Assembly: GCA_023703675.1 (NCBI GenBank)
Contig: CP097974.1
Location: 849,288-913,287 of the forward strand
DNA length: 64,000 nt
Direction of reading: 5' to 3'
Source of the DNA: SAR86 cluster bacterium
GTDB lineage: Bacteria > Pseudomonadota > Gammaproteobacteria > Magnimaribacterales > AG-339-G14
The notes beneath the pieces were generated by a model. That model saw only the letters and a list, made by a program, of their open reading frames with translations. It was not told the origin of the DNA and ran no database searches. How positions within the stretch are numbered: position 1 is the first letter of the stretch; the number at the start of each line of letters is the position of its first letter. Of this stretch, positions 57,216 through 64,000 are shown piece by piece. The position numbers and the translations under genes are program-made.

Positions 57216-57242
57216 ATTAAGGGCGATTAAATTTATTTCAAG
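57216..57242 (-). promoter_or_regulatory. Candidate heat-shock (sigma-32) promoter of dnaK-dnaJ
   Basis: On the minus strand CTTGAA (57242-57237) is followed after 13 bases by CCCTTAAT (57223-57216). Sigma-32 promoters have CTTGAA, 13-15 bases, then CCCCAT-T. The -35 is exact; the -10 keeps the CCC but diverges after it. It sits 29 bases before the dnaK ATG, in the only sizeable gap of the grpE-dnaK-dnaJ series. The assignment is by consensus only. Confidence 0.5.
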
Positions 57243-57249
57243 TCTTTTT

Positions 57250-57810
57250 TTACTTTTTATTCACTACAACCATGGCAGGTCTTACAACTCTCTCGTTAAA
57301 TTTGAATCCTTTTTGAAAAACCTCTAAGACAATGTTTGGTTTTTCTTTGTCGTCATCGCTAACAGATAAAGCTTCATGTTCTTTTGGATCGAATTCTTCA
57401 CCTTTCGGGTCAATCACTGAGATTCCATTTTTTTCAAGGGCTGAGATAATTTCCCTGACGATAAGAGATATGCCTTCAGCAGGAACAGTTTTGGCTTCTA
57501 TGTCTTGATGTTCTAAAGTTCTAAAAAGGTTATCTATTGAAGGAATTAGATCCTTAACGAGATTTTCATTTCCATACAGGCGAGCTTTTGTAACTTCATT
57601 TTGAGAAATTCTGCGTAAATTTTGAATTTCTGCTTGATATCTTAAAAGTTGTTCCTTTAATTCTTCAATTTTTGGATCCTCTGTTGATGATTCCTCAGAT
57701 GATTCACTCGAATTTTCATCAATATTTGATTCTTGAGAATTTTCTTCTTGAAGAGCTTCCTCATGTTCTATTTTTTCTTTAGCTTGGTCTTCTGTATCTT
57801 TTTTATTCAT
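57250..57810 (-). CDS. grpE: Nucleotide exchange factor GrpE
   Basis: The protein begins with an acidic, E- and S-rich region (about residues 1-45), then a long coiled coil and the conserved C-terminal beta domain: KDLIPSIDNLFRTLEH, EKNGISVIDPKGEEFDP and FNERVVRPAMVVVNK. It releases ADP from DnaK. The ATG at 57810 gives 186 residues and overlaps fur by eight bases; a TTG two codons upstream is the alternative. The recN gene found between fur and grpE in Pseudomonas is absent. Confidence 0.96.
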   Translation of the reverse strand: MNKKDTEDQAKEKIEHEEALQEENSQESNIDENSSESSEESSTEDPKIEELKEQLLRYQAEIQNLRRISQNEVTKARLYGNENLVKDLIPSIDNLFRTLEHQDIEAKTVPAEGISLIVREIISALEKNGISVIDPKGEEFDPKEHEALSVSDDDKEKPNIVLEVFQKGFKFNERVVRPAMVVVNKK

Positions 57811-58213
57811 CAGCAATAGGTTCTACATACAAAACTAATCTATGATCAACTATCTTATAACCTCTCTCTTCGGCCAATTTTTCTTGCTGTTCTTCAATAA
57901 TTTCATTGGTAAATTCTATGACTTTACCAGTTTTGAGACAGACCATATGATCGTGATGATCGTTAGGAGTCAGCTCATATACGGAGTGGCCGTTTTCGAA
58001 ATTCTGTTTCATCAAAATGCCTGCTGATTCAAACTGAGTTAGCACTCGATAAACAGTTGCTAGGCCGACTTCGTCGCCTGCTTCAAATAACTTTTTATAA
58101 ACTTCATCTGCGCTTAAATGTTTTGTTTCAGATTCTTCAAAAATTTCTAAGATCCTGATTCTAGGCAAAGTTACTTTTAGCCCAGCCTCTCTTAAGTTTT
58201 TATCTTCAGCCAT
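57803..58213 (-). CDS. fur: Ferric uptake regulator Fur
   Basis: The 136-residue protein has the winged-helix DNA-binding domain (GLKVTLPRIRILEIF, GLATVYRVLTQFE) and a dimerisation domain with the metal site NDHHDHMVC (H86-H89). It keeps C92 but has threonine where E. coli has the next cysteine, and lacks the C-terminal cysteine pair, as in Pseudomonas Fur. It represses iron uptake genes when Fe(II) is bound. It is divergent from bamE, as fur is from omlA in Pseudomonas. The first 83 coding bases plus 10 upstream bases are duplicated in tandem just upstream, so fur now follows a short in-frame copy of its own start. Confidence 0.97.
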   Translation of the reverse strand: MAEDKNLREAGLKVTLPRIRILEIFEESETKHLSADEVYKKLFEAGDEVGLATVYRVLTQFESAGILMKQNFENGHSVYELTPNDHHDHMVCLKTGKVIEFTNEIIEEQQEKLAEERGYKIVDHRLVLYVEPIADE

Positions 58214-58316
58214 ATTTAATTAAGATTCTTCAAAAATTTCTAAGATCCTGATTCTAGGCAAAGTTACTTTTAGCCCAGCCTCTCTTAAGTTTTTATCTTC
58301 AGCCATATTTAATTAA
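58131..58316. repeat. Perfect 93-bp tandem duplication covering the 5' end of fur
   Basis: Bases 58131-58223 and 58224-58316 are identical over all 93 positions. The unit comprises the first 83 coding bases of fur plus ten bases of leader. The identity stops at 58317, where bamE promoter sequence begins. The absence of any difference indicates a recent event or an assembly error. The unit length is a multiple of three. It pushes the original fur/bamE intergenic sequence 93 bases away from the intact fur start. Confidence 0.97.
58220..58306 (-). pseudogene. Truncated 28-codon copy of fur, a potential upstream ORF
   Basis: The outer copy of the 93-bp repeat contains an ATG at 58306 and reads the first 28 residues of Fur (MAEDKNLREAGL...EIFEES). 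It then meets TAA at 58222-58220, created at the repeat joint. The intact fur ATG lies six bases after this stop. The peptide would contain only part of the winged helix and should not bind DNA. It inherits the original leader, so ribosomes may load here and reinitiate at fur. Confidence 0.8.
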
Positions 58317-58341
58317 TAGTATAATTTAGAAAAATTTCAAG

Positions 58342-58659
58342 ATGTTTAAAAAACTTATTTTATATTTTTTAATAGCTATTTGCATTATCGCCTGTGCCAA
58401 TAGGTTTTACAGAGTTCCAATTTCACAGGGAAATATTGTTACTGACGAAATGATAGATCAGCTTGAAATAGGACTAACTTCTGCTCAAGTACAATTTATT
58501 ATGGGCTCTCCATCATTTACCAGTGTCTTTAATTCAGATCGATGGGAATATATTGGCACTTTTAGTGTTGGTGAAAATAAAATTACAAATGTTCATTATG
58601 TTTTAACTTTTGATAATGGAAAATTAAAGACTTGGAATAATTTACTTGACGAAACTTAA
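58342..58659 (+). CDS. bamE: Outer membrane protein assembly factor BamE (SmpA/OmlA)
   Basis: The 105-residue lipoprotein has a short signal peptide ending in the lipobox IIAC, with the lipidated cysteine at residue 18. The BamE domain follows (MIDQLEIGLTSAQVQFIMGSPS, WEYIGTFSVG and VHYVLTFDNGKL). BamE stabilises the BamA-BamD complex; bamA is at 44098-46419. A TATAAT lies at 58320-58325. Divergence from fur is conserved in Pseudomonas. The stop overlaps the convergent neighbour by four bases. Confidence 0.94.
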   Translation: MFKKLILYFLIAICIIACANRFYRVPISQGNIVTDEMIDQLEIGLTSAQVQFIMGSPSFTSVFNSDRWEYIGTFSVGENKITNVHYVLTFDNGKLKTWNNLLDET

Positions 58660-59399
58660 ATAATTCCGGGAATCACTGCCTTTCTTTCTTTAGGGTATTC
58701 TTCAAAATTTGCTTGTAACCATTTGTGATTTGAAATCGCTCTTGGCAGTAAATTTGCAAGAGTCCAAAAAAAGAAAACAAATCCAGCTAGATTCATAGTC
58801 ATCAAAGCCCAGCCAAACCATTCTAAAAATTCTCCTAAATAATTTGGACAACTAACCTTTGAATAAAGAAAGCCTTTTGGAATCGAATATTGACCATTAT
58901 TTTTTTTCTTTAGGGATATCATAATTTCGTCAGCTATTACATTCACTGTCATGCCTATAAAAAAAATAATTATTCCGATAACAAAATAAAAACTCAAAAT
59001 CCATTCATTGGAATAATCAATAAGAACAAAAATCCATGTTCCTTGGAAAAAAACATTTATTAAATTAAAACTAAATGCTGAAGCCATGACGTTAACAGGC
59101 ATTTTTTTTGAATTATTCTGAGCTCTTAATGGCCAAACAAAGCTTCTATTAAAATAATGGAGGCAGTATAGAGAAGTCAAAACTACATGAATTAAGTTAT
59201 TAGAGTCACCATATAATAAAAAAAAGATGATCATTAAGTAGAAGGCAGGAGATTCCATAACAATCCAACCTGTCCTAGCTCCCACAGAATACTTTGAATG
59301 TTTTATGTGCTTTCCATAAGGTGCTGGCTGCCTGATTAAATAAAAAAAAGCCGTCAAGCCAAGCAAAGCCCAACAACAAAGGAAGAAATAGTAAACCAT
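58656..59399 (-). CDS. Steroid 5-alpha-reductase-like (3-oxo-5-alpha-steroid 4-dehydrogenase family) membrane protein
   Basis: The 247-residue protein has about six or seven hydrophobic segments and the C-terminal family signature: YSIPKGFLYSKVSCPNYLGE, EWFGWALMTMN, ANLLPRAISNHKWL and FEEYPKERKAVIPGII. This part binds NADPH in the family, which reduces C=C bonds of steroids or related lipids. Bacterial substrates are mostly unknown. The ATG at 59399 overlaps the stop of the upstream transporter as TGATG, so I prefer it over the open frame extending to 59459. Coupling to a sodium symporter suggests, but does not prove, uptake of a related substrate. Confidence 0.75.
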   Translation of the reverse strand: MVYYFFLCCWALLGLTAFFYLIRQPAPYGKHIKHSKYSVGARTGWIVMESPAFYLMIIFFLLYGDSNNLIHVVLTSLYCLHYFNRSFVWPLRAQNNSKKMPVNVMASAFSFNLINVFFQGTWIFVLIDYSNEWILSFYFVIGIIIFFIGMTVNVIADEIMISLKKKNNGQYSIPKGFLYSKVSCPNYLGEFLEWFGWALMTMNLAGFVFFFWTLANLLPRAISNHKWLQANFEEYPKERKAVIPGII

Positions 59400-60736
59400 C
59401 AAGTTAAAGCGTAAATAAAAATCAACAGCACCGATAGAGGAGCAATAATTTTTAAGCAACTTTTAAAGGTATTTTTAAAGATTTTTGAAATATTTAAATC
59501 GTTTTCAATATCTAAATTCGGAATAAAGAATCCAACCATCAAACATATTAACAAACCGCCTAAAGGCAACATGAATTGGTCTGTTATTGTGGCAGTCCAT
59601 TCAAAAAAATTAAGCCCGTTAAGCTCATACTCTGACCAAATATTGTCAGAGAAAACCGTTCCAAGGCCTATCACCCAAGCTATAAAGCCTAAAAAAACAA
59701 CTCCTTTTGCTCGTGAAAAAATTTTTTCTTCTTCAATCCATGCGGTAAAAGGTTCAATTAAGGAAACTGAGGAACTTAAAGCTGCAATCGAAACTAAAAT
59801 AAAAAATATTGAATGAAAAATACTTCCCAATGGCATAGCGTGAAATGCTACGGGAAGGGATTCAAACAACAATCCTTTTCCTACAAATGCTGAAAGCTCT
59901 GGGTTACTAAATACGATAGGAAAGATAGTAAATCCAGCCAGTAGAGCCACTAAAGTATCCAAAAAAATAACAATTAATACAGTTTTACCTATCATTTGTT
60001 CCTGCGGCATATATGCCCCATAAGCCATAATAGATCCCATTCCAATGCTAAGAGTAAAAAAAGCTTGCCCCATTGCGGTAATTACTACTCCTGGAGTGAT
60101 TTTTGAAAAGTCTGGATTAAATAAAAAGGTAAAGGTTTTAAGAAATTCACCAGTAACTGAAGAGTAAATACAAAGAACAATTACTAAAAAGAAGAGTATG
60201 GGCATCAAAATATTAATCGCTTTCCCAATACCATCCACAACACCCTTGCCCACTACATAGCAAGTTATTCCGATGAATAAGGTATGCCAAAAAATCATGA
60301 GCAGTGGGGATTCTTTGAAATCTGAATAATATTGAACCGAATACTCTGCTGGATTCAACTCAGATACAGGTATTGAGCTAAAAATATATGAAGCGGCTAT
60401 TCCCGCAATCACGCTATAGTATGAAAGAATCAAAAGCCCTGCCAAGGCTCCTAACCATCCCAAGACTAACCAAAATTTACTTAGGTTAAAATCTGAGATA
60501 ATCTTTGTGACTGAATTTATTGGGCTCTTACGTCCATACCTTCCGATATAAATTTCAGCAATCATTATGGGAAGTCCAAGAAGTAAAATGCAGAGCAAGT
60601 AAACTATTACAAATGCTCCACCCCCACTTTCTCCAGCTAGGTAAGGAAACTTCCAGATATTTCCTAAACCTACTGCTGCACCAGCTGCTGCGAGGACAAA
60701 AGTCCAGTTCCCTTTCCATATTTTTGCTTGGTTCAT
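59399..60736 (-). CDS. Sodium-dependent transporter, neurotransmitter:sodium symporter (SLC6) family
   Basis: The 445-residue protein has the unwound first helix signature AAAGAAVGLGNIWKFPYLAGESGGGAF, which forms the substrate and sodium sites in LeuT. GLPIMIAEIYIGRYGR follows. Hydrophobic segments continue to the C terminus and fit eleven transmembrane helices. Bacterial members take up amino acids or related amines with sodium. The stop overlaps the start of the steroid-reductase-like gene. The substrate cannot be predicted from sequence. Confidence 0.88.
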   Translation of the reverse strand: MNQAKIWKGNWTFVLAAAGAAVGLGNIWKFPYLAGESGGGAFVIVYLLCILLLGLPIMIAEIYIGRYGRKSPINSVTKIISDFNLSKFWLVLGWLGALAGLLILSYYSVIAGIAASYIFSSIPVSELNPAEYSVQYYSDFKESPLLMIFWHTLFIGITCYVVGKGVVDGIGKAINILMPILFFLVIVLCIYSSVTGEFLKTFTFLFNPDFSKITPGVVITAMGQAFFTLSIGMGSIMAYGAYMPQEQMIGKTVLIVIFLDTLVALLAGFTIFPIVFSNPELSAFVGKGLLFESLPVAFHAMPLGSIFHSIFFILVSIAALSSSVSLIEPFTAWIEEEKIFSRAKGVVFLGFIAWVIGLGTVFSDNIWSEYELNGLNFFEWTATITDQFMLPLGGLLICLMVGFFIPNLDIENDLNISKIFKNTFKSCLKIIAPLSVLLIFIYALT

Positions 60737-60781
60737 TTCTTTTCTAATGATTAGTAATTATTTAATATTTATACTCAACTA

Positions 60782-61258
60782 ATGTCAAAAAACAAAAAAA
60801 TAAATTCAAGGCCTGTAATTGAGAACAGACAAGCTAGATTCAATTTTGAGCTCTCCGAAGAATTTGAAGCAGGTATTTCTTTGAACGGCTGGGAAGTAAA
60901 AGGTATTCGCGCGAGTCAGGCAGACATGAAAGATAGTTACGTTCTTATGAAACAGGGCGAAGCCTGGTTGATAGGAATGAACATTAGACCTCTCAATGAA
61001 GTTACTCATAAAGTAGACCCAATTAGGACAAGAAAGCTTTTATTGACTAAATCAGAACTTGCGAAAATCTATAAAGCTACACAAGAAAAAGGTCTGACTT
61101 GTGTGCCTACTAAACTTTTTTGGAAAGAAAATTTAATAAAAATAAAAGTTTCTTTAGGAAAAGGAAAAACAAAATATGACAAAAGGCAGTCTTTGAAAAA
61201 AAAGGAATGGGATAGAGAAAAATTAAAAATTACCAATCTTCCTAGTAACTTGAAATAA
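60782..61258 (+). CDS. smpB: SsrA-binding protein SmpB
   Basis: The 158-residue protein has the SmpB oligonucleotide-binding fold: NRQARFNFELSEEFEAGISLNGWEVKGIR, SYVLMKQGEAWLIGMNI and LTCVPTKLFWKENLIKIKVSLGKGK. The basic C-terminal tail (YDKRQSLKKKEWDREK) enters the decoding centre of stalled ribosomes. It lies 22 bases upstream of the tmRNA gene on the same strand, so the two partners of trans-translation are side by side. Confidence 0.97.
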   Translation: MSKNKKINSRPVIENRQARFNFELSEEFEAGISLNGWEVKGIRASQADMKDSYVLMKQGEAWLIGMNIRPLNEVTHKVDPIRTRKLLLTKSELAKIYKATQEKGLTCVPTKLFWKENLIKIKVSLGKGKTKYDKRQSLKKKEWDREKLKITNLPSNLK

Positions 61259-61280
61259 ATTCATTAAAATATCGGCCCAC

Positions 61281-61630
61281 GGGGGCGAAATGGATTAGAC
61301 ATTTATTTGAGAACCTGAAAGGCATGTCGAGATGGTAACAATCTCGTTAAATTTAGTTACGAAACATTTAGTTGGCAATAAAGCAAACTACGCACTAGCC
61401 GCATAATTCGGCTAGCTTTCTTGGCCTGACACCTATTAAGGTTAAAGAAAGTCACTAAATAGGTTGCTTGAGAGAATTTTTCTGGAGTTTTCTCAAAAAG
61501 AATTTACAGAATATATTTTATTTATCCTGCTCATCGGAGAAATAAAAAAGAAACAATAGATGAAACTAAACATGTAGAACTGAAGGGGATGAATCGATGG
61601 ACGCGGGTTCGATACCCGCCGCCTCCACCA
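61281..61630 (+). ncRNA. ssrA: tmRNA (one-piece), tag GNKANYALAA
   Basis: The 5' end GGGGGCG pairs with CGCCTCC before ACCA, including a G3-U wobble, the alanine identity element. The T arm GCGGG/CCCGC with loop TTCGATA completes the tRNA-like domain. The tag frame runs 61374-61403 with TAA at 61404-61406 and encodes GNKANYALAA, the same length as E. coli ANDENYALAA and with the same YALAA degron. TTAGTT precedes the resume codon, like TAGTC in E. coli. The stop lies in a 7-bp hairpin loop (CTAGCCG/CGGCTAG). It is not the permuted two-piece form of alphaproteobacteria. TAAAAT at 61265-61270 may be its -10. Confidence 0.96.
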
Positions 61631-61711
61631 TATTATTTCTGAATGATATATATAAATCTTATTTTTGAAAATAGATTAGATATGAGTTTAAAAATCTCTT
61701 AACATTGATTT

Positions 61712-63733
61712 ATGAATAATCCTCTCACTGAAAACTTTAAATCTAAATTTGGACTTCCTCCATTCGAAAAAATTAAACCAAAACATTATTTACCAGCTTT
61801 CAAAAAAGCAATTGCCGATCATAAAACTGAGATAGAACTTATTTTAAAAAATAAGGAAAAACCAACCTTCAGAAATACTATTAATGCCCTAGAAAATGCT
61901 GGCTCACTTTTATCAAAAGTTAGTAGAGTTTTTTTTAACGTTTTATCTGCTGATTCATCTGATGAGCTCCAAAAAATAGCTGCCAAAGTAACTCCGTTAT
62001 TATCAAAACATAGAGACAGTATTTCTTTAAATGTGTCTTTATTTAAAAAAGTAAAAAAAGTCTATGAATCTAATGAAGACTTGAACGAAGAACAACGCAG
62101 GTTAGTAAAAATTACTTACGATAATTTTAAGCTCAATGGTTCTGATCTTGACTCGAAGAAAAGAGCTTTGTTAAAAAAAATTAATCAAAAACTATCATCT
62201 CTATCATTAATTTTTGGGCAGAATACTCTTAAAGAAACGAATGCATTTGAACTGATTATAAACAACAAGTCTGATTTAGATGGCTTACCGAAAGACCTAG
62301 TCAGTCAAGCTAAACTTCAAGCAGAAAAAGAGAATTACAAAGGCGCCTGGTTATTTAAAGCAACTAGAGAAAATCTTTACCCTTTTCTAACTTTTTCAAA
62401 AAATAGAAATCTTAGAGAAGAAATTTACAAAGGTTATGTTAACAAAGGAAAAAATAACAACCAGAACAACAATGAAAAAATTCTTATAGAGATGTCTAAT
62501 TTAAGAGAAAAAAAAGCTAATCTTCTTGGCTTTAGATCACACACTGATTTAGCTTTACAAAATTCGATGGCGGAAAACAAAAAGAATGTTTTAAATCTTT
62601 TAGACAATGTTTGGAAGCCAGCAAAATTAAGAGCGAAAGAAGAAATAGATGAGATTCAAAATCTTATTCAAGCTGAAGGGAATAACTTTAAATTGAAACC
62701 TTGGGATTGGTGGTTCTATGCTGAAAAAGTAAGAGAATCCAAGTTTAACTATTCTGAAGAAGAAATGCGCCCTTATTTGTCTTTAGAAAATATTCAAAAA
62801 GCGGCATTTGCAGTTGCTGAAAGGTTATTTGAGATAATGTTCGTGCCTTTGAATAACTATCCCAAGTACCATAAGGATGTCAAAGCATATAAAGTTTTGA
62901 ATAAATCCAAAAAAATTGTCGGAATCTTTCTTACTGACTATCACGCAAGACCTTCAAAGCAAGGTGGCGCGTGGATGACTAGCTATCAGGATCAGAGTAA
63001 AAACAATGGTTCAAAGTTTCCAATCATAATAAATGTATGTAATTTTCCAAAATCAAAATCTGCTAAAACCACATTGTTAAGCTTTGAACAAGCAATTACG
63101 CTTTTCCACGAATTTGGTCATGGATTGCATGGATTGTTGTCTGATGTAACTTATCCTTCTTTGTCAGGAACTTCTGTGCCAAGAGATTATGTAGAATTTC
63201 CCTCTCAAATGATGGAAAACTGGATAAGATCGCCAAAGGTTCTCGAAGAGTTTGCATTGCATTATAAAACTGGAAAAAAAATACCCAAAAGCCTTCTAAA
63301 AAAATATGAAAAGTGCCAAAAATTCAATCAGGGTTTTGCAACAACCGAGTATCTTGTTGCTTCCTATCTTGATCTTGCATGGCATTCAGAAAAAAAGAAG
63401 TTATCTAATGTTGAGAAATTCGAAAAAAATCTATTTAAATCGCTAGGCAAGCCAGATGCTATAGATAGCAGATACGGAAGTACGTATTTCAATCATATTT
63501 TTTCTGGAGGATATTCCTCAAATTATTACAGTTACATGTGGTCTGAGGTTCTCGATTCTTCTGCTTTTGAAGTTTTCGAAAAAAAAGGTCTTTTTAATAA
63601 AGCCTCTGGAAAAAAACTCAAAGAATTTGTCTATTCGTCAGGAAATTCAAAAAATCTTATGGATCAATTCGTTAAATTTTATGGAAAAAAACCTGATCCA
63701 AATAGGTTGCTTCAAAAAAGAGGATTAATGTAA
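61712..63733 (+). CDS. prlC: Oligopeptidase A (M3 family)
   Basis: The 673-residue zinc metallopeptidase has the M3 motif LFHEFGHGLHGLLS (HEFGH), then ENWIRSP with the third ligand region and GGYSSNYYSYMWSE near the end. It starts PLTENFKSKFGLPPFEKIKPKHYLPAF, matching E. coli oligopeptidase A in layout and length (680). It degrades short peptides, including signal-peptide fragments. The 81 bases after ssrA hold an imperfect AT-rich hairpin near 61655-61677 and no clear promoter. Confidence 0.95.
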   Translation: MNNPLTENFKSKFGLPPFEKIKPKHYLPAFKKAIADHKTEIELILKNKEKPTFRNTINALENAGSLLSKVSRVFFNVLSADSSDELQKIAAKVTPLLSKHRDSISLNVSLFKKVKKVYESNEDLNEEQRRLVKITYDNFKLNGSDLDSKKRALLKKINQKLSSLSLIFGQNTLKETNAFELIINNKSDLDGLPKDLVSQAKLQAEKENYKGAWLFKATRENLYPFLTFSKNRNLREEIYKGYVNKGKNNNQNNNEKILIEMSNLREKKANLLGFRSHTDLALQNSMAENKKNVLNLLDNVWKPAKLRAKEEIDEIQNLIQAEGNNFKLKPWDWWFYAEKVRESKFNYSEEEMRPYLSLENIQKAAFAVAERLFEIMFVPLNNYPKYHKDVKAYKVLNKSKKIVGIFLTDYHARPSKQGGAWMTSYQDQSKNNGSKFPIIINVCNFPKSKSAKTTLLSFEQAITLFHEFGHGLHGLLSDVTYPSLSGTSVPRDYVEFPSQMMENWIRSPKVLEEFALHYKTGKKIPKSLLKKYEKCQKFNQGFATTEYLVASYLDLAWHSEKKKLSNVEKFEKNLFKSLGKPDAIDSRYGSTYFNHIFSGGYSSNYYSYMWSEVLDSSAFEVFEKKGLFNKASGKKLKEFVYSSGNSKNLMDQFVKFYGKKPDPNRLLQKRGLM

Positions 63734-63760
63734 TTTATTTAAAAAAATTTTAAATAAATT
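63732..63760. terminator. 13-bp perfect A/T-only hairpin after prlC
   Basis: AATTTATTTAAAA (63732-63744) and TTTTAAATAAATT (63748-63760) are exact complements around AAA. The left arm begins inside the prlC stop codon and the right arm ends inside the TTGACA of the rpsT promoter. Lacking G-C pairs it is a weak terminator at best. It may slow polymerase between the two genes. Confidence 0.4.
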
Positions 63761-63787
63761 GACAAAATATACTAAAAACCTCATCAT
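63759..63787 (+). promoter_or_regulatory. Probable sigma-70 promoter of rpsT
   Basis: TTGACA at 63759-63764 is exact. Seventeen bases later CATCAT (63782-63787) matches four of six -10 positions. The start would fall near 63794, just before the ATG at 63796, so the transcript would be nearly leaderless; a shorter-spaced TATACT at 63768-63773 is not usable with this -35. No ribosome-binding site is seen before the ATG. Confidence 0.4.
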
Positions 63788-63795
63788 TTCCCGCC

Positions 63796-64000
63796 ATGGC
63801 AAACATTCAATCAGCTAAAAAAAGAGCAAGACAGACGATTGTCAAAAACGAACTGAAAAGTTCACAAAGGGCTTCCGTTAGAACAGCTATTAAGTCAGTT
63901 GAACAAGCAATTGAGGCAAAAGACCAAGAGCAAGCAAAAAGTTTGTTTTTAAAGGCTCAAAAACTAATTGACAAAATGGCAAATAAAAAAGTTATTACAA
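63796..64000 (+). CDS. rpsT: 30S ribosomal protein S20, 5' part (runs off window)
   Basis: The frame begins MANIQSAKKRARQ and stays open to the last base, giving 68 codons of an expected 85-90. The start and the SVRTAIKSVEQAIEAKD helix match S20, a three-helix protein that binds 16S rRNA helices 9 and 44. It is encoded downstream of prlC on the same strand. The sequence CCGCC directly before ATG is not a ribosome-binding site; E. coli rpsT is also poorly initiated and autoregulated. Confidence 0.95.
   Translation, partial: MANIQSAKKRARQTIVKNELKSSQRASVRTAIKSVEQAIEAKDQEQAKSLFLKAQKLIDKMANKKVIT

Noticed and set aside
58131-58316. CRISPR-like or satellite array at the two 93-bp repeats
   Set aside because: There are only two units, directly adjacent with no spacers, and the unit is fur coding sequence.
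58317-58341. Fur box in the fur|bamE promoter
   Set aside because: I could not align the sequence with a GATAATGATAATCATTATC-type site.
61650-61680. Terminator after ssrA
   Set aside because: The AT-rich hairpin has a bulge and no T-run after it; the support is too weak to list as a feature.

Overview
The window is a gene-dense, AT-rich (by eye roughly one third G+C) stretch of bacterial chromosome that carries almost only housekeeping genes. Gene order, the fur|bamE divergence, BamE, LpxA/B/D, HolC/HolD, a Pseudomonas-type single-cysteine Fur and a one-piece tmRNA point to a gammaproteobacterium. The low G+C, very short or negative intergenic distances and many TTG starts suggest a streamlined free-living marine lineage. 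SAR86-like is my best guess, but this is an inference from style, not a database result. I see no insertion sequence, prophage, CRISPR array, integron or defence island.

Layout. 1-894: the 3' end of ychF and an elongator tRNA-Met. 898-19508 (minus): one continuous block read carA-carB-greA-rlmE-ftsH-folP-glmM-tpiA-secG-tRNA-Leu(GAG)-tRNA-fMet-rimP-nusA-infB-rbfA-truB-rpsO-pnp. It covers pyrimidine/arginine precursor supply, quality control, envelope and folate precursors, transcription elongation, translation initiation and RNA decay. 19641-22909 (plus): map-dapC-dapD-RDD protein. 22902-25090 (minus): lptF-lptG. 25145-30216 (plus): pepA-holC-valS and a membrane-anchored cold-shock-domain protein. 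30213-32511 (minus): a GNAT protein, a Tas-like aldo/keto reductase, rimI and a very diverged holD. 32558-34240 (plus): leuA. 34233-58213 (minus): a 24-kb block read fur-grpE-dnaK-dnaJ-dapB-rpsB-tsf-pyrH-frr-uppS-cdsA-dxr-rseP-bamA-skp-lpxD-fabZ-lpxA-lpxB-rnhB-dnaE-accA-tilS. 58342-64000: bamE, a steroid-5-alpha-reductase-like membrane protein and an SLC6-type transporter (both minus), smpB, ssrA, prlC and the start of rpsT.

The two long minus-strand blocks correspond, from memory of the Pseudomonas aeruginosa map, to two blocks that are separate there. The novel joints are carA|map and dapB-rpsB, where Pseudomonas has dapB-carA and map|rpsB. One rearrangement with breakpoints at exactly those two junctions would create both. 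Other points worth a look: a perfect 93-bp tandem duplication of the 5' end of fur creating an in-frame 28-codon upstream ORF; a DnaJ whose first zinc motif is shrunken to CxxH; a 97-residue HolD; every convergent gene pair overlapping at its stop codons; and repeated TTGA stop-start overlaps. I did not find a clearly new multi-gene system. The interest lies in genome architecture and in lineage-specific changes to familiar parts.
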